DNA of 64,000 bases, taken from the NCBI RefSeq assembly GCF_037201805.1, contig NZ_CP147404.1:3454501-3518500 (forward strand). Direction: 5' to 3'. A model generated the notes under the pieces. That model searched no databases and was not told where the DNA came from. It saw only the letters and a program-made list of their open reading frames with translations. The stretch comes from Bacillus sp. FJAT-52991 (GTDB lineage: Bacteria > Bacillota > Bacilli > Bacillales > Domibacillaceae). The position numbers and the translations under genes are program-made. Below, piece by piece: positions 16,665 to 25,535 of the stretch (position 1 is the stretch's first letter; the number at the start of each line of letters is the position of its first letter).

Positions 16665-17939
16665 ATGAATATCTTTTCAAAGGAGTACGCAAAATCATTA
16701 GATCAGCAAGATGAGCTAGCTCATTTTCGTGAGGAATTTTATTTGAAGGAAGGTCGGATTTATCTCGATGGAAATTCGCTCGGTTTACTTTCCAAACGAG
16801 CGGAGAGAGCCGTGCTTGATTTGCTCCATTCATGGAAAGATTACGGAATTGATGGTTGGACTCAAGGAAAGCACCCGTGGTTTTATTTATCGGAATTGCT
16901 AGGAGAAAAAATGATAACGCTTACAGGAGCGACTGCTGAAGAAATGATTGTGACGGGGTCAACTACTTCTAACCTTCATCAGCTCGTAGCTAGCTTTTAT
17001 CAGCCAAAAGGTCAGAGAACGAAAATTTTGGCCGATGAACTGACGTTTCCTACTGATATTTATGCGTTAAAAAGTCAGCTTCGATTAAGAGGATACGACC
17101 CTGCTGAGCATTTAGTACTCGTTGAAAGTGAAGATGGCCGAATGTTGAAAGAGGAAGCTATTATCGCAGAGATGACAGAGGAAGTAGCATTAATTATTTT
17201 ACCTGGTGTGCTGTATCGCAGCGGGCAAGTGTTGGATATGGAACAGCTGACAAAAGCAGCCCATGAGCGAGGAATATGGATTGGCTTTGACCTTTGTCAT
17301 TCGATTGGCTCGATTCCTCATGAATTGAGTAATTGGGAAGTTGATTTTGCTTTTTGGTGTAATTATAAACACTTAAATGGCGGGCCTGGCAGTACAGCGG
17401 CACTCTACGTCAATAAAAGGCATTTCGGTCAAGCACCTGGGCTGGCTGGCTGGTTCGGATCGAAAAAGGACACTCAATTCGATATGACACTGGAGTTGGA
17501 TCACGCTGAGCATGCCGGAGCTTATCAAATGGGGACGCCACATATTTTAAGTACGGCACCATTACTTGGAGCACTGGAGCTATTTAACGAAGCAGGCATT
17601 GATCGCATACGAAAAAAATCATTGCAGCTGACGAACTATATGATGGAATTAATCGAGCATGAATTAGTGGAATTCGATTTTACGATTGCGAACCCTCGCA
17701 ATGATCAACAGCGCGGTGGCCACTTATTTCTTGAGCATGTAGAAGCCGCCCGCATTTGCAAAGCCTTGAAAGAGCATGGAATCATCCCTGATTTCCGGGC
17801 ACCAAATGGCATTCGGCTAGCACCGGTTGCTTTGTACAATACGTTTGAAGATGTTTGGAACACGGTGCACATATTGAAAACAATTATGGAAACTGAACAA
17901 TATAAGCAGTATAAAAATGAGCGAGACGTGGTGGCGTAA
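16665..17939 (+). CDS. kynU: Kynureninase
   Basis: The 424-residue PLP enzyme contains [12 protein letters not shown] with the PLP lysine Lys235, preceded by [14 protein letters not shown] with Asp209 contacting the pyridine nitrogen. YLDGNSLG (33-40) and HFREEFYL near the start are typical of KynU. It cleaves kynurenine to anthranilate and alanine. The ATG follows AAAGGAGGAG; an upstream in-frame start is less likely. It is the first gene of kynU-kynB-kynA-transporter, with its stop overlapping kynB by one base (TAATG). Confidence 0.95.
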   Translation: MNIFSKEYAKSLDQQDELAHFREEFYLKEGRIYLDGNSLGLLSKRAERAVLDLLHSWKDYGIDGWTQGKHPWFYLSELLGEKMITLTGATAEEMIVTGSTTSNLHQLVASFYQPKGQRTKILADELTFPTDIYALKSQLRLRGYDPAEHLVLVESEDGRMLKEEAIIAEMTEEVALIILPGVLYRSGQVLDMEQLTKAAHERGIWIGFDLCHSIGSIPHELSNWEVDFAFWCNYKHLNGGPGSTAALYVNKRHFGQAPGLAGWFGSKKDTQFDMTLELDHAEHAGAYQMGTPHILSTAPLLGALELFNEAGIDRIRKKSLQLTNYMMELIEHELVEFDFTIANPRNDQQRGGHLFLEHVEAARICKALKEHGIIPDFRAPNGIRLAPVALYNTFEDVWNTVHILKTIMETEQYKQYKNERDVVA

Positions 17940-18580
17940 TGAGCACTAAGTGGATAGATATTACGCAACCTTTCAACAACCAAATCGCTCATTGGCCAGG
18001 TGACACCCCTTTTTCATATGAAATTTCTTATACAAAAGCAAAAACAGGCTCAGTTAATATCGGAAAAATAACGACAAGCTTGCATACAGGCACTCATGTC
18101 GATTCCCCTTTTCATTTTGATGACCACGGTGAACAAATCCATGAACTAGATGTTGACATATTTATAGGAAGAGCACTTGTGATCGATGTATCTAGTTTAG
18201 AACATATTGGACCACAACAATTAGAGGCGTATCGATTAGGTGGCGCAGAGCGGTTGCTGCTACGGACAACTACTAGAAGCGAACCCACATTATTTCCCGG
18301 GAAAGTCACTCCCCTCGATCTAGCACTTGGTCCATTTTTAAAGAAAAAAGGAATTTTTTTACTAGGGGTAGATGTCCCTTCTGTCGACACATTAGATAGT
18401 AAGAACATGGAAGTTCACCATTCATTGCATAAAAATAATATCCATATTTTAGAGAACATTATACTTGACCACGTTGAGTCAGGCTTATATGAAATGATTG
18501 CGTTGCCGCTTTTAATTGAAGGAGCTGATGGCAGTCCTGTTCGTGCCGTCATTCGTCCAATAGAAGAAAGGAGAATGTGA
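17939..18580 (+). CDS. kynB: Kynurenine formamidase (arylformamidase)
   Basis: The 213-residue protein is a metal-dependent cyclase-fold formamidase with the ligand motif [12 protein letters not shown] (49-60), containing His49, His53 and Asp55. It hydrolyses N-formylkynurenine to kynurenine and formate. The start codon overlaps the kynU stop, and the stop lies one base before the kynA ATG, showing tight translational coupling. The formate released could link to one-carbon metabolism; purU lies 6 kb away but is not linked. Confidence 0.93.
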   Translation: MSTKWIDITQPFNNQIAHWPGDTPFSYEISYTKAKTGSVNIGKITTSLHTGTHVDSPFHFDDHGEQIHELDVDIFIGRALVIDVSSLEHIGPQQLEAYRLGGAERLLLRTTTRSEPTLFPGKVTPLDLALGPFLKKKGIFLLGVDVPSVDTLDSKNMEVHHSLHKNNIHILENIILDHVESGLYEMIALPLLIEGADGSPVRAVIRPIEERRM

Positions 18581-18581
18581 A

Positions 18582-19406
18582 ATGACCATTAATGAAAAAT
18601 CGATTCATACGGATTTCACGAACAACATGACTTATGGAGAATATCTTGGGCTCGATCAGCTACTCAGCTCTCAACACCAACTTTCTGGCCATCATGATGA
18701 AATGCTGTTCATCGTGATTCACCAAGTGAGTGAATTGTGGATGAAGCTGATCATTCATGAAATGGAGGCGGCCATTCGACTAATTCAACAAGATGAACTT
18801 CAACCCGCCTTTAAAATGCTGGCTCGCGTGTCCAAAATCCAAACGCAAATTATTCAAGCGTGGGATGTGCTCTCTACTTTAACACCAGCTGAATATATGG
18901 AGTTTCGTGAAAAACTAGGACAGGCTTCGGGATTTCAGTCCTATCAATACCGGCAAATTGAATTTTTGCTCGGCTATAAAACAGCGCATATTTTAACAAT
19001 TTATCAAAAAGATCAGCAACTTCATGATATATTAGAAAAGGTTTATCATGCGCCAAGCATTTATGACGCAGCGATCGGGGCGCTTGCACGTGCCGGTTTT
19101 CCGATTAACCCAGACTTAATCGGCCGTGATTATTCCGTTACTTATACAGTTGACCCGACGGTTGAAGCGGCTTGGCTTTTGGTCTATGCAGATGTCGAAA
19201 AATATTGGGATCTCTATCAACTAGCAGAAAAGCTGATCGATATTGAAGACTCGCTTCAGCAGTGGCGATTCCGTCATATGAAAACGGTCGAACGAATTAT
19301 CGGCTTTAAAATGGGCACCGGTGGATCTTCCGGTGTACAATATTTGAAAAAAGTGCTCGATCATCGCTTTTTTCCTGAGCTATGGGATTTACGCACGAAG
19401 CTTTAA
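18582..19406 (+). CDS. kynA: Tryptophan 2,3-dioxygenase
   Basis: The 274-residue protein has the family segments [20 protein letters not shown] (37-56) and [18 protein letters not shown] (111-128), with His232 as the probable proximal haem ligand and GTGGSSG (246-252) binding the substrate carboxylate. It opens the indole ring of tryptophan to N-formylkynurenine using O2. AGAAAGGAG lies within the end of kynB ahead of its ATG. It is the first enzymatic step of this operon although third in gene order. Confidence 0.95.
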   Translation: MTINEKSIHTDFTNNMTYGEYLGLDQLLSSQHQLSGHHDEMLFIVIHQVSELWMKLIIHEMEAAIRLIQQDELQPAFKMLARVSKIQTQIIQAWDVLSTLTPAEYMEFREKLGQASGFQSYQYRQIEFLLGYKTAHILTIYQKDQQLHDILEKVYHAPSIYDAAIGALARAGFPINPDLIGRDYSVTYTVDPTVEAAWLLVYADVEKYWDLYQLAEKLIDIEDSLQQWRFRHMKTVERIIGFKMGTGGSSGVQYLKKVLDHRFFPELWDLRTKL

Positions 19407-19424
19407 TAGAACTGGAGGGATTTT

Positions 19425-20765
19425 ATGGAGAATAAAGAGCAATGGTCCTCGCGCATCGGATTTATATTATCTTCAGCAGGAGCGGCGATCGGTTTAGGTG
19501 CGATCTGGAAGTTTCCTTATGTGACCGGGCAAAGTGGCGGCGGAGCCTTTCTTCTTCTATTTATATTATTTACGATCTTAATTGGCTTGCCGCTGTTAAT
19601 TTCAGAATTCATTATTGGTCGTGGCTCTGGAAAAGAAGCCGTCAGCGCCTATAAGAAATTAGCTCCGAATAGCTTCTGGACCCTCACTGGAAAGTTAGGT
19701 GTCATCGGTTGCTTCCTGTTGCTATCTTTTTATAGCGTCGTTGGGGGCTGGGTACTCACTTACACGGTGATGTCACTTGGCGGAAAAGTCATTGAAAGCG
19801 GGGCAGACTACGGGGCCCTGTTCGGACAAGTTACGAGTTCTCCCCTCATGACCATCGGCGGACTGGCTGCCTTTTTACTAATGAATATCGTTGTTATTGC
19901 AGCCGGTGTTCAAAATGGGATTGAAAAAGCAAGCAAGTATATGATGCCGCTGTTATTTATATTTTTTATCGTGCTTGTCATCCGTGCGCTCACACTAGAT
20001 GGCGCAATGGAAGGCGTTCGCTTTTTCCTGCAGCCGGACTTCTCAAAAATCACTGGTGAAGCGGTGCTTTATGCACTTGGACAATCCTTCTTTTCGCTTG
20101 CCGTTGGATTTTCGTGCATGGTCACTTACAGCTCTTATTTAAATAAAAATGTCAGCATTCCGGTATCAGCTGGATCTGTCGCATTGATGAATATTTTCGT
20201 ATCCGTCTTAGCAGGGCTTGCTATTTTCCCAGTTGTATTTTCCTTTGGCTTCGAGCCAACAGAAGGACCAGGACTTCTCTTTATCGTCTTGCCTGCCGCT
20301 TTTTCACAAATGCCGCTTGGCGAGCTATTCTTATTTATGTTCTTGTTGCTCTTCTTATTCGCCACATTAACATCTTCTTTTAGTTTATTAGAAATTATTG
20401 TGGCAGCCTTTCTCAAAACCGGAGCATCAAGAAAAATGATCACTTGGATCGCTGGTGTGACAGTGTTCATCGCTGGTATTCCAGCTGCCCTTTCTTCCAG
20501 CTTACTTGCGGACGTCAAGATTTTCAATAAAACCGTCTTTGACGCAACCGATTTTCTTGTCAGCAACATCATGCTTCCACTTGGTAACCTGCTGATCGCA
20601 CTATTTATCGCTTGGAAGATAAACCAACAACTCGTTAAACAAGAATTTATGCTCGGCCACTCGCTAGCGCCAAGCACTTATACCACTTGGCATCTATTAA
20701 TGAAATGGATTGTACCACTGACCATCGTTGTTGTCTTTTTAAATTCACTGGGTTTATTTAACTAA
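19425..20765 (+). CDS. Sodium-dependent amino acid transporter (NSS family), probable tryptophan importer
   Basis: The 446-residue membrane protein begins WSSRIGFILSSAGAAIGLGA and continues IWKFPYVTGQSGGGAF. These are the unwound TM1 and adjacent segments that bind sodium and substrate in the LeuT/SNF fold. About 11-12 membrane segments follow, and its length matches bacterial members such as TnaT. It is the last gene of the kyn operon, 18 bp after kynA with GGAGG upstream of the ATG, so tryptophan is the likely substrate. Specificity is inferred from context only. Confidence 0.88.
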   Translation: MENKEQWSSRIGFILSSAGAAIGLGAIWKFPYVTGQSGGGAFLLLFILFTILIGLPLLISEFIIGRGSGKEAVSAYKKLAPNSFWTLTGKLGVIGCFLLLSFYSVVGGWVLTYTVMSLGGKVIESGADYGALFGQVTSSPLMTIGGLAAFLLMNIVVIAAGVQNGIEKASKYMMPLLFIFFIVLVIRALTLDGAMEGVRFFLQPDFSKITGEAVLYALGQSFFSLAVGFSCMVTYSSYLNKNVSIPVSAGSVALMNIFVSVLAGLAIFPVVFSFGFEPTEGPGLLFIVLPAAFSQMPLGELFLFMFLLLFLFATLTSSFSLLEIIVAAFLKTGASRKMITWIAGVTVFIAGIPAALSSSLLADVKIFNKTVFDATDFLVSNIMLPLGNLLIALFIAWKINQQLVKQEFMLGHSLAPSTYTTWHLLMKWIVPLTIVVVFLNSLGLFN

Positions 20766-20875
20766 GGAGCGGCGAGCCATGGCCTTATTAAAATACGAAA
20801 CATAACAACGCTGTCTATTTATTAGAGGACCTCCTTTTATACAATGTTAAAAACATATTTAAAAGGAGGATTATA

Positions 20876-21031
20876 ATAGTAAAAGATCAACCATTTTTAA
20901 AGCATATTCAAGATGAACAGCAATGTTTTTTCGGTTGGTATTTGTATTTTAGAGAAGAATTTTCCATCCAATCAAAAGGTTCCTATAACGTAACACAGCA
21001 TCATTTTATTATTAAAGCACAAGCAATATAA
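20876..21031 (+). CDS. Possible 51-residue protein with an ATA start codon
   Basis: A canonical AAAAGGAGG (20861-20869) is followed 6 bases later by ATA, which opens a 51-codon frame to a TAA, immediately followed by a strong terminator. There is no ATG, GTG or TTG at this spot. The peptide (IVKDQPFLKHIQDEQQ, then CFFGWYLYFREEFS, then HHFIIKAQAI) has balanced protein-like composition and is aromatic-rich. I do not recognise it. Either ATA is used, as ATT/ATA are for rare Bacillus genes, or an ATG has mutated and the gene is dying. Confidence 0.45.
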   Translation: MVKDQPFLKHIQDEQQCFFGWYLYFREEFSIQSKGSYNVTQHHFIIKAQAI

Positions 21032-21074
21032 AAGAAAAGGAGGCTCCCCATAAGAGGAGGCCTCCTTTTCTTTT
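21030..21074 (+). terminator. Bidirectional terminator between the 51-codon frame and the TauE gene
   Basis: AAAAGAAAAGGAGG and CCTCCTTTTCTTTT form a perfect 14-bp stem with a 17-base loop. Each arm ends in a run that serves as a U-tract on one strand. It overlaps the stop codons of both flanking frames. Confidence 0.88.
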
Positions 21075-21849
21075 ATAAAATATCCAGCCAAATTTTTATC
21101 GCTGTTGCCGCAATTAAAATCGCAAGCAGCCACTGTAAAACTTTTGTGTTCATTTTTTGGCCTGCTTTTGCTCCAAGCGGTGAAGCAATTACACTTGCGA
21201 CAATCATAATCATAGCTGGCCAGAAAAGCACTTGACCTGTCATTATTTTTCCAGCTGTTGAGCCAATAGAAGAAATAAAAGTAATTGCTAAAGAACTAGC
21301 AATGGTCATCCTCGTTGGAATTTTCAATACAACTAGCATGATTGGGACTAAAAGGAAAGCCCCTGCTGCTCCAACAATTCCGGCTCCAATTCCAACAATA
21401 AAAGCAAGCAGTGCGGCAAGCCAGCCATTAAACGTCACTCCACTCATTGGACGATCATCGAGATTTTTCTTCGGGATAAACATCATAATGGCCGCTAATG
21501 CCGCAAGAATTCCGTATACCACATTGATGACTTCCTCGGATAGTTTATCTGAACCAAAGCCGCCGATGAAACTGCCGAGAAGAATGGCTCCCCCCATATA
21601 CAAAATTAATTTCTTATTTAAATAATCACTTTTGCGATACGCCCACACACCCGCAATCGTCGCAAAAAAAACTTGAACCGCACTAATTCCAGACACTTCA
21701 TGTGCACTAAATGCAGCAAAACCAAAAAGCGGCGGAATGTATAATAACATCGGATATTTGATAATTGAACCGCCGATACCTACCATGCCAGAAACAAACG
21801 AACCGATAAAACCGATCATAAAGATCAAAAGCCAATACGTAAGATCCAT
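21073..21849 (-). CDS. TauE/SafE family sulfite exporter-like membrane protein
   Basis: The 258-residue protein has about eight membrane segments and two copies of the family repeat ([19 protein letters not shown] near the start, [19 protein letters not shown] in the middle). The family exports sulfur-containing anions such as sulfite, thiosulfate or sulfoacetate. The ATG at 21849 has GGGAGGGG upstream. It is the third gene of an operon behind two microprotein genes, and shares a promoter motif with the SQR operon 5 kb away. It therefore probably exports a product of sulfide oxidation. Confidence 0.88.
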   Translation of the reverse strand: MDLTYWLLIFMIGFIGSFVSGMVGIGGSIIKYPMLLYIPPLFGFAAFSAHEVSGISAVQVFFATIAGVWAYRKSDYLNKKLILYMGGAILLGSFIGGFGSDKLSEEVINVVYGILAALAAIMMFIPKKNLDDRPMSGVTFNGWLAALLAFIVGIGAGIVGAAGAFLLVPIMLVVLKIPTRMTIASSLAITFISSIGSTAGKIMTGQVLFWPAMIMIVASVIASPLGAKAGQKMNTKVLQWLLAILIAATAIKIWLDIL

Positions 21850-21866
21850 TCGGGCCCCTCCCATAC

Positions 21867-21965
21867 TTAATCAAATTTTATCTCTTTCGCTCCCCAGAAA
21901 AACACACTTATAAGTGAAGCAAGAACAACTAGAATAGGGGCATACATAATTAAAGAATGATGCAT
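21867..21965 (-). CDS. CydS-like single-span microprotein (32 residues)
   Basis: AGGAGGGAAACAATC precedes an ATG that opens a 32-codon frame. The peptide starts [20 protein letters not shown], forms one membrane helix (about 5-24), and ends in a charged tail, WGAKEIKFD. From memory, the LIMYAP start and the tail resemble CydS, the third subunit of Bacillus-type cytochrome bd oxidase, but no cydAB is present here. It ends 17 bp before the TauE start and its ribosome site overlaps the stop of the 26-residue gene upstream. The good ribosome site and operon position support a real gene; the CydS relation needs an alignment. Confidence 0.7.
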   Translation of the reverse strand: MHHSLIMYAPILVVLASLISVFFWGAKEIKFD

Positions 21966-21978
21966 GATTGTTTCCCTC

Positions 21979-22059
21979 CTATAGGATCATCAAACTAATT
22001 GCACTACCAAACGCGATTAACGCAGCCACCCAAAAATAAGTGGGTTCTCTTTTTTGCAT
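21979..22059 (-). CDS. Single-span membrane microprotein (26 residues)
   Basis: AAAGGAG is followed 8 bases later by an ATG opening a 26-codon frame (another ATG two codons earlier is too close to the ribosome site). The peptide MQKREPTYFWVAALIAFGSA continues ISLMIL: a basic cytoplasmic start and one membrane helix. Its TAG stop is part of the next gene's leader, indicating translational coupling with the CydS-like gene and then TauE. I do not recognise a family. Confidence 0.6.
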   Translation of the reverse strand: MQKREPTYFWVAALIAFGSAISLMIL

Positions 22060-22142
22060 ATGCATCTCTCCTTTAATAACCGAAAAATAGATTTTTATTT
22101 ATGCTTCTATTTCAGTATAGAAAGAACGAAACAACTCATACA

Positions 22143-22158
22143 TAGGGGGGTTCCCCTA
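22143..22158 (-). promoter_or_regulatory. G-tract operator TAGGGG-N4-CCCCTA upstream of the TauE operon
   Basis: A perfect 6-bp-arm palindrome lies 84 bp upstream of the first microprotein ATG. On the minus strand it is followed by CCTATGTATGAGT, and about 14 bp later by TATACT, a plausible -10. The same arrangement occurs at the SQR operon. It resembles the TAGGG-N4-CCCTA site reported for NreC of staphylococci and, more loosely, CsoR/CstR operators. Confidence 0.65.
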
Positions 22159-22284
22159 ACAAAGGAGTAAAATATGAAGATTTTTTGAAGATATTAACTG
22201 TAGAAATAGAGGAAATAGACGTTGTGACTGACTTCTTCCTCTGTATGATCGTGAGGTGATACTAACTATTTACGATAAATATAC

Positions 22285-22310
22285 GAAAAAACGCAAGGCT
22301 CCCCTTGCGT
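22285..22310 (-). terminator. Terminator of the two-component system operon
   Basis: Minus-strand ACGCAAGG and CCTTGCGT form a perfect 8-bp stem with a 4-base loop, followed by TTTTTCG. It begins at the response regulator stop codon. Confidence 0.93.
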
Positions 22311-22945
22311 TAATGAATATCAGTAAAATAATTTTTAATCCCGTATTGGATCATTTCATGTTTTTGTTTTAGCCCTAGTTTACTCATCATATTAGATTTA
22401 TGATTTTCTACTGTTTTAGCGCTGATATGGAGCTTTTCAGCGATTTCTTTATTGGTATAGCCAAGGACGTTCAAACGCAATACTTCTTGTTCTCTCAAAG
22501 TTAACGGTGATGGAGGCGTTTCTTTTGCCTTCATCATTTTTTCAATCTGTGCATCACTCAAGTCTGTACTATAATAACGGCGGCCATGATAGACGTGATA
22601 AATCGCCTCATATAACTCGCTTCCTTGGCTTTTCTTTAAAATATACCCATGCGCTCCCGATTGAATCGCTTTACGAATATATACTTCTTCATCATGCATC
22701 GTTAAAAGGACGACTTTAACATTAGGTTGCTGCTGAAGAAGCTGCTTAGTCGTTGTCAACCCATCTAATCCATTGGGCATTGAAATATCCATTAAGACAA
22801 CATCCGGATCATTTTGCATCGCCAACACAAGGGCCTCATGTCCATCTCCAGCATCGGCTACTACTTCAATATCTCGATAATTCTCTAAAAGTAAGATAAT
22901 CCCTTTTCTTATTAAATCATGATCATCGACTACCATCACTTTCAT
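22310..22945 (-). CDS. NarL/NreC-family response regulator
   Basis: The 211-residue protein has a receiver domain (MVVDDHD at the start, VVLMDISMPN with the phosphorylatable Asp near 53, TMHDEE, KKSQG) and a LuxR-type helix-turn-helix (LTLREQEVLRLNVLGYTNKE, then AEKLHISAKTVENHK). The ATG at 22945 follows GAGGAA and lies inside the end of the kinase gene (23-bp overlap). Its length matches NreC (about 217). It lies between two operons carrying TAGGGG-N4-CCCCTA palindromes, which are its most likely targets. Confidence 0.9.
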   Translation of the reverse strand: MKVMVVDDHDLIRKGIILLLENYRDIEVVADAGDGHEALVLAMQNDPDVVLMDISMPNGLDGLTTTKQLLQQQPNVKVVLLTMHDEEVYIRKAIQSGAHGYILKKSQGSELYEAIYHVYHGRRYYSTDLSDAQIEKMMKAKETPPSPLTLREQEVLRLNVLGYTNKEIAEKLHISAKTVENHKSNMMSKLGLKQKHEMIQYGIKNYFTDIH

Positions 22946-23975
22946 TTGCGATTTCCTCGCTTTCATCTATCATTATTGTAGTTATAATTTGTGTGCCTTC
23001 TTCTGGTGCTGATTGAATGAAAAAGCGGCCATTTAACTGCTCAATTCGCTCACGCATATGCTCAAGTCCAAGCCCGCCTTTTGCTTGTTCCAAATCAAAG
23101 CCAACACCATCATCATGTATTTCAACAATTAGCTGTCTCTGTTCTTTTCGGAGAAATAAATATACTTTATTTGCTTGTGCATATTTGACTGCATTATGTA
23201 GCGCTTCCTGTACAACTCGGTACATATTGATTTCCACCGCGGAAGGCAGACGTCCGGTAATATTGGTTTGAAAAGCAATGGAAAGGGAAGAGGTAGATTC
23301 AACAGTCTGAATGAGTGTCTCTAGAGTCGATACTAACCCTAGCCGATCTAAACTAGTCGGTCTAAGCTGATGCGAGTAGGCTTTAATATCAGACATTGTT
23401 CGACCCAACTCTGCTTGGACTTCATTTAAATAGTCATAGAGACGTTCATCCTCAACTGTTGATTCGATAGCCTGCAACGCAACAGAAATTGTGTAAAGAG
23501 ACTGACTGACACCATCATGCAGTTCATGGGCAAGGCGTTTATGTTCTTTTTCTTGAGCTTCAATTAACTGCTTAATGATCTTTTTCGATAGTCTCACTTC
23601 TTCTTCTTTTTGCCGCAATGTTTGATCGCGAAGCACTAATAAATACTCTTGCTCCTGACTGTTTTGATCTTGATAAATTAAAGCTGTGCTCATTTCAACA
23701 TCTAGCTCATTTCCATGATAAACAGGCATTTGCGATAAAAAGTAAGGCACTTCATTCCTTGCAATTAAATAGCAGCGATTCTCTCTTTCAGTAATTTTTC
23801 GATCTTGACAATAAGAGCAAAAAGGAACTTTACCACCAATGTTCCAGCCTGTAAGTCGATGGGCTGCCGGATTCATTAGCAATATTTCCCGGTTTTGATT
23901 CATAACAATAATTCCATCTTGAATATGTTCAAAAATTTGATGTAAATATTTTTGTTCCACAGGGTACTGTTCCAT
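22923..23975 (-). CDS. NreB-like sensor histidine kinase with a three-cysteine PAS domain
   Basis: Counted from the ATG at 23975 the protein has 350 residues. It has a PAS domain (about 10-120), HisKA_3 dimerisation with His153 (ELHDGVSQSLYTIS), and a HATPase domain ending with GGLGLEHMRERIEQL. It has no membrane segment. Cys53, Cys56 and Cys68 reproduce the C-X2-C-X11-C spacing of the iron-sulfur cysteines of staphylococcal NreB (59, 62, 74), and His153 has the same offset to NreB His159. The fourth NreB cysteine is Ile71 here. It may thus bind a different cluster or sense thiol/persulfide state. Other starts (TTG 24023, ATG 23987) are possible. Confidence 0.85.
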   Translation of the reverse strand: MEQYPVEQKYLHQIFEHIQDGIIVMNQNREILLMNPAAHRLTGWNIGGKVPFCSYCQDRKITERENRCYLIARNEVPYFLSQMPVYHGNELDVEMSTALIYQDQNSQEQEYLLVLRDQTLRQKEEEVRLSKKIIKQLIEAQEKEHKRLAHELHDGVSQSLYTISVALQAIESTVEDERLYDYLNEVQAELGRTMSDIKAYSHQLRPTSLDRLGLVSTLETLIQTVESTSSLSIAFQTNITGRLPSAVEINMYRVVQEALHNAVKYAQANKVYLFLRKEQRQLIVEIHDDGVGFDLEQAKGGLGLEHMRERIEQLNGRFFIQSAPEEGTQIITTIMIDESEEIANESDGSR

Positions 23976-24021
23976 TGGTTGATACATTTCCTTTCTCAGA
24001 TTCTTTCTCTTATTGTAAATC

Positions 24022-24055
24022 AAAAGCCGCCAGTGATAAATTTTTCACTGGCGGC
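24022..24055 (-). terminator. Terminator between the CstB-like gene and the sensor kinase gene
   Basis: Minus-strand GCCGCCAGTGA pairs with TCACTGGCGGC over 11 bp, followed by TTTTG. It fills nearly the whole gap between the two genes, so kinase expression from the upstream operon would need read-through. Confidence 0.8.
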
Positions 24056-24066
24056 TTCATCAATGT

Positions 24067-25476
24067 TTAATTCACAGCTTCAAGAACTTCTTTTTTCCAA
24101 AGCGAGTAGCCACCTAAAAGATTGATTACATTTTTGATACCTTTTGCTTGAAGCACACTTGCTGCAATAGCAGAACGGCCACCAGCAGCGCACTGAACAA
24201 GAATCGGCTGACCTTGTGGCACTTCACCTAACCGATCTGGTAATGTCCCAAGCATCACATGAATAGCTCCGGGAATATGACCTTCATCCCATTCTGCTCG
24301 ATTACGGACATCAAGGACCTTAATTTCATCTTTTTCGACCGCTTCTTTAATAGCAACAGGTTCAATATTTTCATAGCTTTCGAGCTCCGTTGCCTGTGAT
24401 AAAGCGACTTTGACATCTATATATCCAACCGTGTTATCAATACCGATCGAACGTAATGCTCTTAAAATATCTGATAGACGCTCTTCTTCAATCAGCAAAT
24501 AAAGCGGCGCCTCATAATTCGCCAGCCAGCCAGCCCAATTAGTAAAGGACTTGTTAAATGGAATATTAATCGTTCCAGGAAGATGACCTTTGGCAAATTC
24601 TGAAGCAACGCGAGTATCAATCACCATACCGCTTTCAAGCCATTCATGCAAAACAGAAGAATCCGTTGCCTCAACTGGCATTTTTAAATCTTTAAATAAA
24701 GCAGGACCGACTTTATTGACGCACTTCATGACAGCAAAATATTTTGGCGGTTCTGGCTGCCCGTCAAGTAGCGCTTTTACAAAAGCAGCTTCATCGTTAA
24801 ATTGTAAAGCCCAGTTAAACATTTTTTCGTAACCTACAGTCGAAGAAGGGATTGCTCCTAATGCTTTACCACAAGCACTTCCTGCTCCGTGAGCTGGCCA
24901 CACTTGCAAATAATCGGGAAGCAGCTTAAATCGGTCAAGGGAAACAAACATTTCTTTCGCTCCTGCATCAGCTGTTCCCTTGTAGCCAGCTGCCTTCTCT
25001 AATAAATCTGGACGTCCAACATCACCAACAAACACAAAGTCACCTGTGAAGATTCCCATTGGACGGTCTGCCCCACCTCCATTGTCTGTCAATATAAAAG
25101 AAATACTCTCAGGTGTATGGCCCGGCGTATGCATCACTTCTAAAATCAAATTACCAACCTTAAATTTATCGCCATCTTTCAACAGTTGATGATCGATGTT
25201 GTCAAAATTTTGATACTTCCAGTTTTCATCCCCTTCATCAGAGACATACATTTTCGCATTAAAACGATCCGCAATCTCACGAGACCCAGCAACAAAGTCC
25301 GCATGAATATGCGTTTCAGCCGCTGCTGTTAACTTTAACCCTTCCTTCTTAGCCGCTTCAATATACTGCTCAATATCGCGAGACGCATCAATAACGACCG
25401 ACTCTCCCGTCTTTTGACAACCAACCAAATAAGAAGCATGCGCCAACTTTTCATCATAAAAATAACGTAACAACAT
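24067..25476 (-). CDS. Persulfide dioxygenase-sulfurtransferase (CstB-like: MBL fold plus two rhodanese domains)
   Basis: The 469-residue protein has an ETHE1-type metallo-beta-lactamase domain (about 1-240) with THIHADFVAG (55-64), HTPGHT (116-121) and GDVGRPD (151-157). Two rhodanese domains follow. The first (about 270-350) lacks an active cysteine; the second (about 370-465) has Cys429 in VQCAAGGRS. Cys202 in GSACGKALG matches the extra cysteine of S. aureus CstB. The enzyme would oxidise low-molecular-weight persulfides and yield thiosulfate, downstream of SQR. It is third in the operon SQR-DUF1641-CstB. AAAGGAGAG precedes the ATG. Confidence 0.9.
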   Translation of the reverse strand: MLLRYFYDEKLAHASYLVGCQKTGESVVIDASRDIEQYIEAAKKEGLKLTAAAETHIHADFVAGSREIADRFNAKMYVSDEGDENWKYQNFDNIDHQLLKDGDKFKVGNLILEVMHTPGHTPESISFILTDNGGGADRPMGIFTGDFVFVGDVGRPDLLEKAAGYKGTADAGAKEMFVSLDRFKLLPDYLQVWPAHGAGSACGKALGAIPSSTVGYEKMFNWALQFNDEAAFVKALLDGQPEPPKYFAVMKCVNKVGPALFKDLKMPVEATDSSVLHEWLESGMVIDTRVASEFAKGHLPGTINIPFNKSFTNWAGWLANYEAPLYLLIEEERLSDILRALRSIGIDNTVGYIDVKVALSQATELESYENIEPVAIKEAVEKDEIKVLDVRNRAEWDEGHIPGAIHVMLGTLPDRLGEVPQGQPILVQCAAGGRSAIAASVLQAKGIKNVINLLGGYSLWKKEVLEAVN

Positions 25477-25498
25477 CCGAATCTCTCCTTTTTTCGGG

Positions 25499-25533
25499 AG
25501 GTGCCTGTCACTCCCTGTCTTTTGTCGAAAAAT
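25499..25533 (-). repeat. 35-bp dispersed repeat, copy 1
   Basis: The minus strand reads ATTTTTCGACAAAA, 4 variable bases, then GGGAGTGACAGGCACCT. A second copy, identical outside those 4 bases, lies at 41447-41481. Here it fills the gap between the DUF1641 and CstB-like genes. Confidence 0.8.
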
Positions 25534-25535
25534 AG

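Noticed and set aside
20779..20805. Eight-codon frame after the NSS transporter as a MetS-like small subunit
   Set aside because: It has a ribosome site but is far too short and has no hydrophobic helix.
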